From contig KK211088.1 in NCBI GenBank assembly GCA_000620185.1, positions 202,498 through 266,497 of the forward strand: DNA of 64,000 bases. Direction: 5' to 3'. Every line of letters starts with the position of its first letter. The first letter of the stretch is position 1. This document shows, in pieces, positions 25,643-33,613 of the stretch. The notes beneath the pieces were generated by a model. The model saw nothing but the letters and a program-made list of their open reading frames with translations. It was not told the DNA's origin and ran no database searches. The stretch is from Geodermatophilaceae bacterium URHB0062 (GTDB taxonomy: Bacteria; Actinomycetota; Actinomycetes; Mycobacteriales; Geodermatophilaceae). A program made the position numbers and the translations under genes.

Positions 25643-25692
25643 GGCTTACCCCTCCCCGGGCTGGGCGAGCAGGACCTCGAGGGCCCTGGATG

Positions 25693-27054
25693 TCATCGTC
25701 TCTCGTCGATCAGCGGCGCGGTGCCCGCGCCGGCACCGGGTGCCTCCGCCGGGTCGTGGACCCCGAGGACGGCGACCGGCAGGCCGCGGAGCGCCACCCG
25801 ACCGGGCGAGCGCGGGCGGCTGCGCAGGGACCTGCGCGCCCGCGCCCCGAGCATCCGGGCTCCCCGCCGGGTGGCCTGCAGCACGTCGTGGACGAAGGGC
25901 TCGGGATCGGAGCGCGACAGCACCGCGTGCCACTTGGGTCCGCGGACGGAGCGCCACCAGTCGCCCACGGTCAGCTCGCCGCGCCGGAAGAAGTACAGCG
26001 CGGACTGCACGTCCCGGCGGTCGTCGATCCACTTGGCGCCCACGTACCGCTGCTGCCTGGCGGCCGGCAGCGGAAGGCCCACCATGTCGGTGTAGGCGGT
26101 GTACAGCAGCTCCACCCCTCCGGCCTCCGCGATGGCCGAGCGTCCCGTCGGCCGGCCGATGTTGGGTTCGATGATCAGGTGCCTGCCGGTGCGCGCGTCC
26201 TGCTTCATCTCGACGTAGGCGAGGCCGCGGTAGTCGACGCCCGCGAACAGCCGCAGCGTCTCCTGGAGCACCTCGTCGTTGCGGCACTCCTCACCGAGGG
26301 CGCTGGTCCCCGTGTGCGGCGGCCACTGCCGCAGCTTCCGGGCGACGAAGGTGACCAGCGGCCGCGAGCCTGCCCCGAAGTACGCGTTGCACGAGTACAG
26401 GGAGTCGACGCCGCCGTCGACCCACTCCTGGGCGATGAACCGGTCGGACCACGGCGCGATCCGGTCGTAGACCTCGAGCAGTTCCTCGCCGTCCTCGACC
26501 TGGAAGGCCTTGGCGCTGGTGTGGGACTGCCAGACCGCCGACTTCAGCGGCGGCTTGAGCGCGACGGGAAAGGTCAGCGTGCGGGCGGCGCGCTCGGCGT
26601 CGGCCCGGTCGTCAATGAGAACGGTCCCCGGGATCGGGAGATCATTCTCGAGCGCATGCTGCAGGAAGCCGACCTTGTCCATGAGCATCTCGACGACGGA
26701 GTGCTCGGGCAGGGCCACGTGGTACCACTGCGCCAGCCGCTCCCGGTTCTGCGAGATCTGCAGGACGGTGAGGTCCGTGCAGGGGAAGAGGGCGGCCCGG
26801 TCGCCGAGCTCGGGACCGAGGCGCACCAGGACGTCGACGACGTCCTCGCTGCGGAGGTCCGCCTGCACCACCCTGGTGCACGCCCGGGTCCGGCAGGCGT
26901 AGTGCCCGAGGTCGTTGGTCACGCCGATGACCGGCACGCCCCGGGCGGCGAGGATCCGCGCGCTCTGCAGGCCGGTGATCGTGTCGAGGCCGAGCACGAC
27001 GGCCGCCGGTCCTCCGACGGCCGTCGTGCCCCGCTTCCGCGAGGAGGTGCTCAA
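25693..27054 (-). CDS. ATP-grasp domain ligase
   Basis: Start is TTG 27054, overlapping the PEP-mutase-like stop as TTGA. The 453-residue protein starts with a Rossmann-like AAVVLGLDTITGLQSARIL. It then shows ATP-grasp features: the basic KPPLKSAVWQ segment, the hinge FIAQEWVDGG and the metal-binding LIIEPNIGRPTGRS. Carboxylate-amine ligases of this type (carnosine-synthase or CarB-like) activate a carboxylate as acyl phosphate. With the neighbouring genes, the carboxylate could be phosphonolactate or a related acid joined to an amino sugar or amino acid; that is inference. No signal peptide. Confidence 0.8.
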   Translation of the reverse strand: MSTSSRKRGTTAVGGPAAVVLGLDTITGLQSARILAARGVPVIGVTNDLGHYACRTRACTRVVQADLRSEDVVDVLVRLGPELGDRAALFPCTDLTVLQISQNRERLAQWYHVALPEHSVVEMLMDKVGFLQHALENDLPIPGTVLIDDRADAERAARTLTFPVALKPPLKSAVWQSHTSAKAFQVEDGEELLEVYDRIAPWSDRFIAQEWVDGGVDSLYSCNAYFGAGSRPLVTFVARKLRQWPPHTGTSALGEECRNDEVLQETLRLFAGVDYRGLAYVEMKQDARTGRHLIIEPNIGRPTGRSAIAEAGGVELLYTAYTDMVGLPLPAARQQRYVGAKWIDDRRDVQSALYFFRRGELTVGDWWRSVRGPKWHAVLSRSDPEPFVHDVLQATRRGARMLGARARRSLRSRPRSPGRVALRGLPVAVLGVHDPAEAPGAGAGTAPLIDERR

Positions 27055-27950
27055 CCGCCGGACTCCTCGAGCGCGATCGCTTCCTTGGTGCCGACGAGGT
27101 CGAAGATGTGGTCGACCGGCGCGATGTGCGGGTCGACCGCCGCGGCCTTGCGCTCCGTCCGCAGCGTCTCCAGCACCTGCTCCATGGCACCGACGGCCGC
27201 GCGCATCGGGTGGTTCGCCAGGATGATCATCGAGAAACCCTTGTCGGAGAGCTCCTGGTCGGTGTAGTCCGGGAAGAGCGTGGGCACCGCGACCAGCGGC
27301 GTCTTGCCCAGGCCACCCCAGCTGCCGAGGAAGCCCTCGATCTCGCTCAGCGACTTGTCCTTGGAGTGGATCAGGATCGCGTCGGCCCCCGCCTCGGCGT
27401 AGGCGTCGGCCCGCTCGCAGGCCGCCTCCACCCCGTGGCCGGCGATGAGCGCCTCGACGCGGGCGACGAAGACGAAGGAGTCGGTCTCCTGAGCCGCCTT
27501 GCCGGCGCGGATGCGCCGCGCCTGCTCCTCGACCGGCACGAGCTCCCGCTTGGACTGCCCCTGGTAGAGGCTGTTCCGCTTGGGGAACAGGTTGTCCTCC
27601 ACGCAGATGCCGGCGATGCCGGCGCGCTCGTACTCGACGACCGTGCGAACGACGTTCGACAGACCGCCGAAGCCGTTGTCGCAGTCGGCGAGGACCGGCA
27701 GGTCCGTCGCGCCGTCGATCCGGACGGCCGCCGCCAGGGCCTCGGTCATCGTCGTCAGGTTCAGGTCCGGCAACGCGTGGGCCATGGTGGCGACGGCGAA
27801 ACCGCTCACCCACACTGCGTCGAAGCCGTACGCCCCGATGAGCTGGGAGCTCATGGCGTCGTGCGCTCCCACGGCGACGAACGGCTTCTCGGACTCCAGA
27901 CCGGCCCGGAGGGCCGCACGCTTCCTCTCGGCTCGATTGCTGCGCATCAC
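27051..27950 (-). CDS. Phosphoenolpyruvate mutase-like protein (ICL/PEPM superfamily)
   Basis: The 299-residue protein matches PEP mutase through most of its length: WVSG at 47-50, Asp62, DCDN at 89-92 (metal-binding aspartates), EDNLFPKRNS at 118-127, VARVEALIAGHG from 162 and ILIHSKDK from 192. Known PEP mutases have EDK-x5-NS; here the K is N, while the NS pair typical of mutases is kept. PEP mutase makes phosphonopyruvate, the entry to all C-P natural products. The equilibrium favours PEP, so a following enzyme must pull the reaction. No phosphonopyruvate decarboxylase is seen; the adjacent dehydrogenase may do this. Alternative: a phosphonopyruvate hydrolase or carboxyPEP mutase relative. 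Confidence 0.8.
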   Translation of the reverse strand: MMRSNRAERKRAALRAGLESEKPFVAVGAHDAMSSQLIGAYGFDAVWVSGFAVATMAHALPDLNLTTMTEALAAAVRIDGATDLPVLADCDNGFGGLSNVVRTVVEYERAGIAGICVEDNLFPKRNSLYQGQSKRELVPVEEQARRIRAGKAAQETDSFVFVARVEALIAGHGVEAACERADAYAEAGADAILIHSKDKSLSEIEGFLGSWGGLGKTPLVAVPTLFPDYTDQELSDKGFSMIILANHPMRAAVGAMEQVLETLRTERKAAAVDPHIAPVDHIFDLVGTKEAIALEESGG

Positions 27951-27996
27951 ATACCTCTTTCGCTGGTGGACCAGGACAAACGGGTGCGGGTGGGCG

Positions 27997-28971
27997 TCAG
28001 GGTGCCGCTGCGGGCACCACCTCGTCGGACGTCAGGAGCTCGTCGAGGGAGCCCCGCTCGTGGGCGCCGAGCAGCTCCACGACGCGCTCGCCGATGAGCC
28101 GCTGGGAGTCCAGCGCCATCGCACCGATGTGCGGGGTGAGGACGACGTTCGGCAGCGCTCCCAGGGGCGAGATGACCCCCTCGCCCTCGTGCTCGTGGAC
28201 GTCGAGCGCCGCGCCCAGGACGCGGTCGCCCTCGGTGAGCTCCGTGTAGAGCGCGTGCTCGTCCACGACGCCGCCGCGAGCCATGTTCACGAGGAAGGAG
28301 CCGTCCTTCATGTGCGACAGGACCCGGGCGTCGACGATGTGGTGGGTCTGCTCTCCGAGCGGCAGGTGCAGGCAGAGGAAGTCGGACTCCCGCACCACGG
28401 TGTCGAAGTCGGTGAGGGCCACGCCGCGCTCGGCCAGTGCATCGGCCACGGCGGGCGAGGGCCTGTCCACGCACCCGATGGCGCGCATGCCCCACGCAGC
28501 GCCCATCTCGCCCACCCGGCTGCCGATGCGCCCGGCGCCGACGATGCCGAGGGTCTTCCCCGCCAGCAGGGGACCGCCGAGCTGAGCCTTGGGCCAGTGC
28601 CCCTCGCGGAGGAGGCGGTCGGCGAGGGCCACCTTCCGGACCAGCGCCAACAGCAGACCGAAGGTGAGCTCGGCGACCGGCTGAGCGGAGGACCCGGGGA
28701 CCCGGACGATGCGAATGCCACCGGCCTGCGCATGGGCGACGTCGATGTTGTCCAGCCCGGAGCCGGCCCGGAGCAGCAGCTCCAGGTTCGGGGCGGCGTC
28801 CAGCACAGCCGCCGAGATCATGACGCCGCTGCGGAAGATGACCACCTCGCGGTCGGCCACGAGCTCGACGAGCTGTTCCTCCGGCGCGTTGAACGCCCGG
28901 ACCACGTCATGGTCCTTCTCGAGGGCCTTGATCGCGGCGGGATCGATGGAACTGGCCAGGAGGATCTTCAC
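27997..28971 (-). CDS. NAD-dependent D-2-hydroxyacid dehydrogenase
   Basis: The 324-residue protein belongs to the SerA/formate-glycerate dehydrogenase family. It has a nucleotide-binding GAGRIG at 145-150 and the catalytic set Arg232 (NMARGG), Glu260 (DVHE) and His281 (LTPHIGA). Standard members reduce 2-keto acids. Next to a PEP-mutase-like gene, phosphonopyruvate reduction to phosphonolactate is an attractive role, as known for the valinophos route, but serine-pathway or glyoxylate activity cannot be excluded. GTG 28971 overlaps the upstream kinase stop (GTGA). Confidence 0.85.
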   Translation of the reverse strand: MKILLASSIDPAAIKALEKDHDVVRAFNAPEEQLVELVADREVVIFRSGVMISAAVLDAAPNLELLLRAGSGLDNIDVAHAQAGGIRIVRVPGSSAQPVAELTFGLLLALVRKVALADRLLREGHWPKAQLGGPLLAGKTLGIVGAGRIGSRVGEMGAAWGMRAIGCVDRPSPAVADALAERGVALTDFDTVVRESDFLCLHLPLGEQTHHIVDARVLSHMKDGSFLVNMARGGVVDEHALYTELTEGDRVLGAALDVHEHEGEGVISPLGALPNVVLTPHIGAMALDSQRLIGERVVELLGAHERGSLDELLTSDEVVPAAAP

Positions 28972-29651
28972 GCGCGCCTCTTCTCGAAGAATTCGGTGAT
29001 CACCGTCGCCACCTCACGCGTGACGACGTCCAGCGGGCGGTCGACGTCGACCACCACGAAGGCGGGGACGACGTCGGCGAGTTGCAGGTACTGCCGGCGC
29101 CGCTGCTCGAGCCATTCCGGGCTCGCCTCGTGCTTCCGCTCGTACAGGACGGAGCCCGGGGCATCCAGGCAGATCACGAGATCCGGCTTGGGATAGGCGT
29201 GCTCCAGCAGGTAGCCGTGCACGCGGGAGGCGACCGACCGGCGGCCGCCGGTGGCCACGTCGAAGTGGTAGTAGTCGGCGTAGAAGTGCCGGTCGAAGAC
29301 GACGATCGCGCCGCGCCTGCGGTGGTACTCGGCGACGACCTGGCGGAACCACTCCTCGGCCACCCACATCGCGAGCCGGGTCGCCTTCAGGCCGCCCTTG
29401 ACCGCGCGCCGCACCGGGTTGCCGGTGCTGGGCGACGGCTGCTGCGACGGCGCCACCATGTCCGACCGCCGTCCACGGGCGGACTTGACCGCGAGCGCGA
29501 GCCGCGTGGTGGGCAGCATGAGACTGCTCGCCTCGAGGTTCACGCCCATGTAGATGCGCTTGACCGGCGCGGGCATCGGCTCGCGCTCGAGCAGTTCGGT
29601 GATGGTGCTCTTGCCGGCGCCGTCCGGACCGATGATCGCAACGCTGATCAT
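28968..29651 (-). CDS. P-loop kinase related to thymidylate kinase
   Basis: The 227-residue protein begins MISVAIIGPDGAGKSTITEL, with the Walker A GPDGAGKST at residues 8-16. FDRHFYADYY corresponds to the DR-x-Y segment of dTMP kinases, and DLVICLDAPGSVLYERK follows. An insertion around residues 55-85 (basic, Ser/Pro-rich) is not usual in dTMP kinase. Relatives appear in polysaccharide and phosphonate clusters as nucleotide or sugar kinases of unknown substrate. It is the first gene of the minus-strand module. TAGCGT on the minus strand about 185 bases upstream is the candidate -10. Confidence 0.75.
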   Translation of the reverse strand: MISVAIIGPDGAGKSTITELLEREPMPAPVKRIYMGVNLEASSLMLPTTRLALAVKSARGRRSDMVAPSQQPSPSTGNPVRRAVKGGLKATRLAMWVAEEWFRQVVAEYHRRRGAIVVFDRHFYADYYHFDVATGGRRSVASRVHGYLLEHAYPKPDLVICLDAPGSVLYERKHEASPEWLEQRRRQYLQLADVVPAFVVVDVDRPLDVVTREVATVITEFFEKRRA

Positions 29652-29834
29652 CGGCGACGTCCCGCTACCGCGGGGTCGCGAGGCGGGCTGCCCAGCACGG
29701 TGCGCGACGACCGGCTCACCCCCGGTGGGCGCGCCGAACGACTCGTCCCGCGATGCAACACCACAACGTCTCCCCGTGTATCGGAACTGTCCGTCCGCCC
29801 CGAGTGCAGGCCCGGGAGCGGGTCAGGTGCCGGG

Positions 29835-29840
29835 ACGCTA
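29835..29840 (-). promoter_or_regulatory. Candidate -10 box of the PEP-mutase/sulfotransferase unit
   Basis: TAGCGT on the minus strand. The leader to 29651 would be about 175 bases and contains ACGGGGA (reverse of 29771-29777). No ORF fills it. The site lies in a 403-base divergent region shared with the promoter at 29993. Confidence 0.4.
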
Positions 29841-29992
29841 GCCCAGATCGGGAACGATCTCGCCCCCTTCCTGCACGGCATCTGAGGGAGATCGACATCC
29901 GGCGGCCTCGGCGACCACCCGGCCACCGCCCCCGAGCGGGGCCGTCCGCACGAGCCGTGAAGACGACGGGTCACAAGTACCCGCCGAGCGGC

Positions 29993-29998
29993 TAGCCT
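29993..29998 (+). promoter_or_regulatory. Candidate -10 box of the plus-strand operon at 30055
   Basis: TAGCCT fits TANNNT and gives a leader of about 50 bases with ACGGGGA (30038-30044) and a GGCGGGG ribosome binding region before ATG 30055. It is divergent from the minus-strand promoter 155 bases away, so both units could share control. Confidence 0.45.
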
Positions 29999-30054
29999 CT
30001 GCCCCCTGCGCCACAGGGAGCACAGTTGTCGCACGAGACGGGGAGCAGGCGGGG

Positions 30055-30978
30055 ATGAGCAACGGTCGGATCGCAGACCTCGTGATAGCGGGGGTACCGA
30101 AGGCGGCGACTGGGTCGCTGTTCGCCTATCTGGCCCAGCACCCGGAGATCTGCGCCTCGGACCTCAAGGAGACGGGGTACTTCAACCACTACAACCCGCA
30201 GCGGCACACCGGACCGGTGCCACCGATCGAGACCTATGCGCAGCACTTCGCCCACTGGAGCGGCGAGCGCTACGCGCTCGAGGCGACGCCCACCTACTCC
30301 TACGGCGGGCGGCCGGTCATCCAGGCGATCCGCACGGTGCTCGGCCGGCCGAGGATCATCATCAGCCTGCGGGACCCGGCCGATCGCCTGTGGTCGGCGT
30401 ACACCTTCCAGCGCTCCGTCGGCAACAACGTGCGGATCGGCTCGTTCGAGCAGTACGTCGCGACCGTCGAGCAGCGTTACCGCGACGGCATTCAGCCCGT
30501 GCCCCGTGACGGCCTGCACGGTCTGCGCATCGGCTTCTACGCCGACTACCTCGGCGATTGGCTCGACGAGTTCGGCGACGACCTGCGCGTCGTCTTCGTC
30601 GAGAAGCTGCGCCGCGACCCGCGGGCCGAGGTCGCCGCGCTGTTCACCTGGCTGGGCATCGACCCCGAGGTGGCGGCCTCCCTCGACCTCGGCGCCCGCA
30701 AGGTCACCGAGCATCCCCGCAGTACGCTGCTGGCCGCCACGGCCCGCACCGTGAAGCGACGCAGCAAGCGCTTCCTGCCCTCGGCGGCACAGCGGGGCCT
30801 TCAGCGTGCCTATCTGCAGCTGAACGGAGGGGGCGAGCTCACGGAGGAGTACGACCCTGCCCTGCGGCGGCACGTCGAGGAGCTCTACCGCGCCTCGAAC
30901 CAGAGCACTGCCCGCATGCTCGCCGAGCGCGGATACGGCGACCTGCCCGAATGGCTCATGGTCAGCTCGGCGGCATGA
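30055..30978 (+). CDS. Sulfotransferase family protein
   Basis: The 307-residue protein starts IADLVIAGVPKAATGSLFAY, with the PAPS-binding loop PKAATGS, and has IIISLRDPADRLWSAY as 3'-phosphate motif. Its closest relative in this window is the sulfotransferase at 17282: both have the KAAT variant loop, a C-terminal DPA-R-H/R-VE-x-Y segment and a final PxW, so they are probably a duplicated pair with similar acceptors. It is the first gene of a plus-strand operon and is joined to the flippase gene by an ATGA overlap. Confidence 0.85.
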   Translation: MSNGRIADLVIAGVPKAATGSLFAYLAQHPEICASDLKETGYFNHYNPQRHTGPVPPIETYAQHFAHWSGERYALEATPTYSYGGRPVIQAIRTVLGRPRIIISLRDPADRLWSAYTFQRSVGNNVRIGSFEQYVATVEQRYRDGIQPVPRDGLHGLRIGFYADYLGDWLDEFGDDLRVVFVEKLRRDPRAEVAALFTWLGIDPEVAASLDLGARKVTEHPRSTLLAATARTVKRRSKRFLPSAAQRGLQRAYLQLNGGGELTEEYDPALRRHVEELYRASNQSTARMLAERGYGDLPEWLMVSSAA

Positions 30979-32615
30979 CGACCCTGCCAGAGCGCTCGGA
31001 GAAGTCGACTCCGGCCAAGGAAACGGGCACCGCGCCGGCCGACCCGCTCAGCCCTCCCGACGGCGAACCGGACGCCGTCGGGGGCGAGTCCGCACGGGCG
31101 TGGGGCACCGGGAACGCCCATCAGATGCGCCGGTCCCACGTCCGGGGCTCCTCGCTGCTGGTCGTCGGCCGGATCCTGACCCTGCTGCTCACGACCGCGA
31201 CGCAGGTCGTGGTCGTGCGCGCCCTGACCAAGAGCGACTTCGGCGCGTTCTCCTATGCCCTGAGCCTCGCTGCGGCCGGACGCACCGTGCTGTCGCTCGG
31301 ACAGGGCAGGATGCTGAGCCGGTTCATGGCCAAGTACGAGGAGCACCGGGACTACGACCGGATGTACGGCGCCGTGGTGCTCGCCGTGGGGACGATCGTG
31401 GTCACGAGCCTCATCGGCCTGGCCCTGATCCTGCTGTTCCCCGGCCAGCTCCTGAGCACCCACGACCCGTCCACCATGGACGTGGTGCTCATCCTGGTCA
31501 TCCTCGCCCCGCTGGAGGCCCTGGACCAGGTCTTCATCTCGATCTTCGCCGTCTTCAGCGCCCCCGGCGCGATCTTCTTCCGCAAGTTCCTCTTCACCCC
31601 GGCGCTGCGCCTGGGCGTCGTGCTGGCCCTGGCCTTCACGCACTCGTCGGTGGAGTTCCTCGCGATCGGGTACGTGGCCGCCGGCATCGTGGGGCTGGTC
31701 GTGTCGGTGGCCGTCCTGGTGCGCGTCCTCCGCGAACGCGGGCTGCTCGAGCACATGCGCCCGCGGCGCACCCGTCTGCCGTTCCGCGCGGTCTTCTCGT
31801 TCTCGACGCCGATGATCACCGGCGAGCTGCTCCAGCTGTCGCTGGTCGTCGGTGGCGTGCTCGTCCTCGCGCACTACCAACCGGCTGCGGAGGTGGCCAG
31901 CTACCGAGCGGTGTTCAACCCGGCCCGGCTGAACACCGCCGTGCTGGGTGCCTTCGTCACGCTCTTCCTGCCGATGGCGGCCCGCCTGTACGAGCGGCAC
32001 GACGTCGAGGGCCTGCGCCGGAACTACTGGCACACCGGCGCTCTCGTGGCCGTCCTGACCTTCCCCATCTTCACGCTCACCGGGCCGCTCGCGCACGACC
32101 TCACCGGCCTGCTCTTCGGCGCCCGGTACAGCGACTCGGCGATCATCCTGGCGCTGCTGTCGATCGGCTACTACTTCAACACCGCGCTGGGGTTCAACGC
32201 CTACACGCTGCAGATCTGCGGGCGGATCCGCTTCCTGGTCGGGGTGAACGTGTTCATCGCCGCCCTGAACATCGGGCTGAGCCTGGTCCTGGTACCGCAC
32301 TACGGGGCCGTGGCCGTGGCCGTGGCCAACCTGGTCGCCCTCGTGCTCCAGAACGTGCTGAACCAACTGGCGCTGCGCCGGACCATCCGGACCGGCTTCA
32401 TCCACCGCTCCTACCTGCAGTGCTACCTGGCCATCCTGGTGTGCGGAGCGGTGCTGTGGATCTTCCAGTGGACCCTCCGCCCCGGCCTGATCGTGGGTCT
32501 GATCGCGGCGACCGCCGCCTCGCTGATCGTTCTCGTGGCCAGCCGGAGCGCCATCGAGCTCGGGGAGAGCTTCCCCGAGTTGCGCCGGGTTCCGGTCGTG
32601 CGGTGGCTGCTGTGA
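30975..32615 (+). CDS. Flippase of the Wzx/MOP superfamily
   Basis: The 546-residue protein has a disordered acidic N-terminus of about 50 residues (TPAKETGTAPADPLSPPDGE), then about fourteen membrane segments. It opens with GSSLLVVGRILTLLLTTATQ and the LTKSDFGAFSYALSL motif of polysaccharide exporters. It should translocate undecaprenyl-linked repeat units. ATG 30975 overlaps the sulfotransferase stop, implying sulfation before export. It ends by overlapping the GT2 gene (GTGA). Confidence 0.85.
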   Translation: MTTLPERSEKSTPAKETGTAPADPLSPPDGEPDAVGGESARAWGTGNAHQMRRSHVRGSSLLVVGRILTLLLTTATQVVVVRALTKSDFGAFSYALSLAAAGRTVLSLGQGRMLSRFMAKYEEHRDYDRMYGAVVLAVGTIVVTSLIGLALILLFPGQLLSTHDPSTMDVVLILVILAPLEALDQVFISIFAVFSAPGAIFFRKFLFTPALRLGVVLALAFTHSSVEFLAIGYVAAGIVGLVVSVAVLVRVLRERGLLEHMRPRRTRLPFRAVFSFSTPMITGELLQLSLVVGGVLVLAHYQPAAEVASYRAVFNPARLNTAVLGAFVTLFLPMAARLYERHDVEGLRRNYWHTGALVAVLTFPIFTLTGPLAHDLTGLLFGARYSDSAIILALLSIGYYFNTALGFNAYTLQICGRIRFLVGVNVFIAALNIGLSLVLVPHYGAVAVAVANLVALVLQNVLNQLALRRTIRTGFIHRSYLQCYLAILVCGAVLWIFQWTLRPGLIVGLIAATAASLIVLVASRSAIELGESFPELRRVPVVRWLL

Positions 32616-33613
32616 CGGCCACCGTGGAGGAGACCGCCGAGCTGGTCAGCGTGATCGTGCCGGCCCGCAACGAGGAGGAGTCGATCGGCGCGACCCTGAC
32701 GGCCCTGCGCCGCCAGGACCACTCCGCGCTGCAGATCATCGTCGTCGACGGCGGATCGACCGACGCCACCGTGGCGGTGGTCGAACGGCACATGGCCGAG
32801 GACCCGCGGATCGAGCTGCTCGACAACCCCCGGCAGGTCATCCCGGCGGCGCTCAACATCGCCCTCGGCGCCGTCCGTGGCCGGTGGGTGGTGCGGATGG
32901 ACGCCCACTCGACGGTGGACGAGACCTACGTCGGCGCCGCGGTCGCCCGGCTGCGGGAAGGTCGCTGGGGCGGGGTGGGCGGCCGCAAGGACGGCGTCGG
33001 CGCGACCCCCGCGGGCAAGGCCATCGCCGCCGCCCTGGGCAGCAGGTTCGGCGTCGGCGGCTCGCTGTACCACTACGGCACGACCGAGCAGCCGGTCGAC
33101 CACATCCCCTTCGGGGCCTACCCCACCGAGCTGCTCCGCCGGCTCGGCGGCTGGGACGAGCGGCTCGAGGCCAACGAGGACTTCGAGTTCGACTACCGGC
33201 TCCGCCGCAGCGGCGCGGTGCTCCTGTTCGACCCCCGGCTGACGATCTCCTGGAAGAGCCGCCAGACCGTGCGGTCCCTCTACCGCCAGTACCGCCGCTA
33301 CGGTGCCGGGAAGGTCGACGTGGCCCGCCTCCACCCGGACTCCTTGCGCCTCCGCCACCTCGCGCCGCCGCTGCTCGTGCCCTATCTGGTCACGGCGGCC
33401 GCGATCGCCGCTCGCCGGCCACGCCTCGGGGCCGCGCTGGTGGCCCCGTACGCGGCCGGGCTCACGGCGGCGTCCGTGCGCACCGCGCGCGCACTCGAGG
33501 ATCCCGCGGCCCGGGTGTACGTGCCGGCCGCGTTCCTCGCCATGCACGTCGGCTGGGGGGTCGGCGTCTGGGCCCGCGCACTCCAGCTGCTCCGGGGGGA
33601 GGGAGCGCGATGA
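32612..33613 (+). CDS. GT2 family glycosyltransferase, succinoglycan ExoA-like
   Basis: The 333-residue protein shows LVSVIVPARNEEESI, VVDGGSTDAT, NPRQVIPAALNIAL, the metal-binding VRMDAHSTVD and an ANEDFEFDYRLRRSG base motif. Two C-terminal hydrophobic stretches follow (PLLVPYLVTAAAIAA and VPAAFLAMHVGWGVGVW), so the protein is probably membrane-attached. This layout matches ExoA-type beta-glycosyltransferases that extend lipid-linked repeats. GTG 32612 overlaps the flippase stop and the end overlaps the HprK-like gene (ATGA). Confidence 0.85.
   Translation: MTATVEETAELVSVIVPARNEEESIGATLTALRRQDHSALQIIVVDGGSTDATVAVVERHMAEDPRIELLDNPRQVIPAALNIALGAVRGRWVVRMDAHSTVDETYVGAAVARLREGRWGGVGGRKDGVGATPAGKAIAAALGSRFGVGGSLYHYGTTEQPVDHIPFGAYPTELLRRLGGWDERLEANEDFEFDYRLRRSGAVLLFDPRLTISWKSRQTVRSLYRQYRRYGAGKVDVARLHPDSLRLRHLAPPLLVPYLVTAAAIAARRPRLGAALVAPYAAGLTAASVRTARALEDPAARVYVPAAFLAMHVGWGVGVWARALQLLRGEGAR

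Noticed and set aside
28968-29651. Housekeeping thymidylate kinase (tmk)
   Set aside because: The P-loop is right, but a basic Ser/Pro-rich insertion and the location in a specialised operon argue against the essential enzyme.
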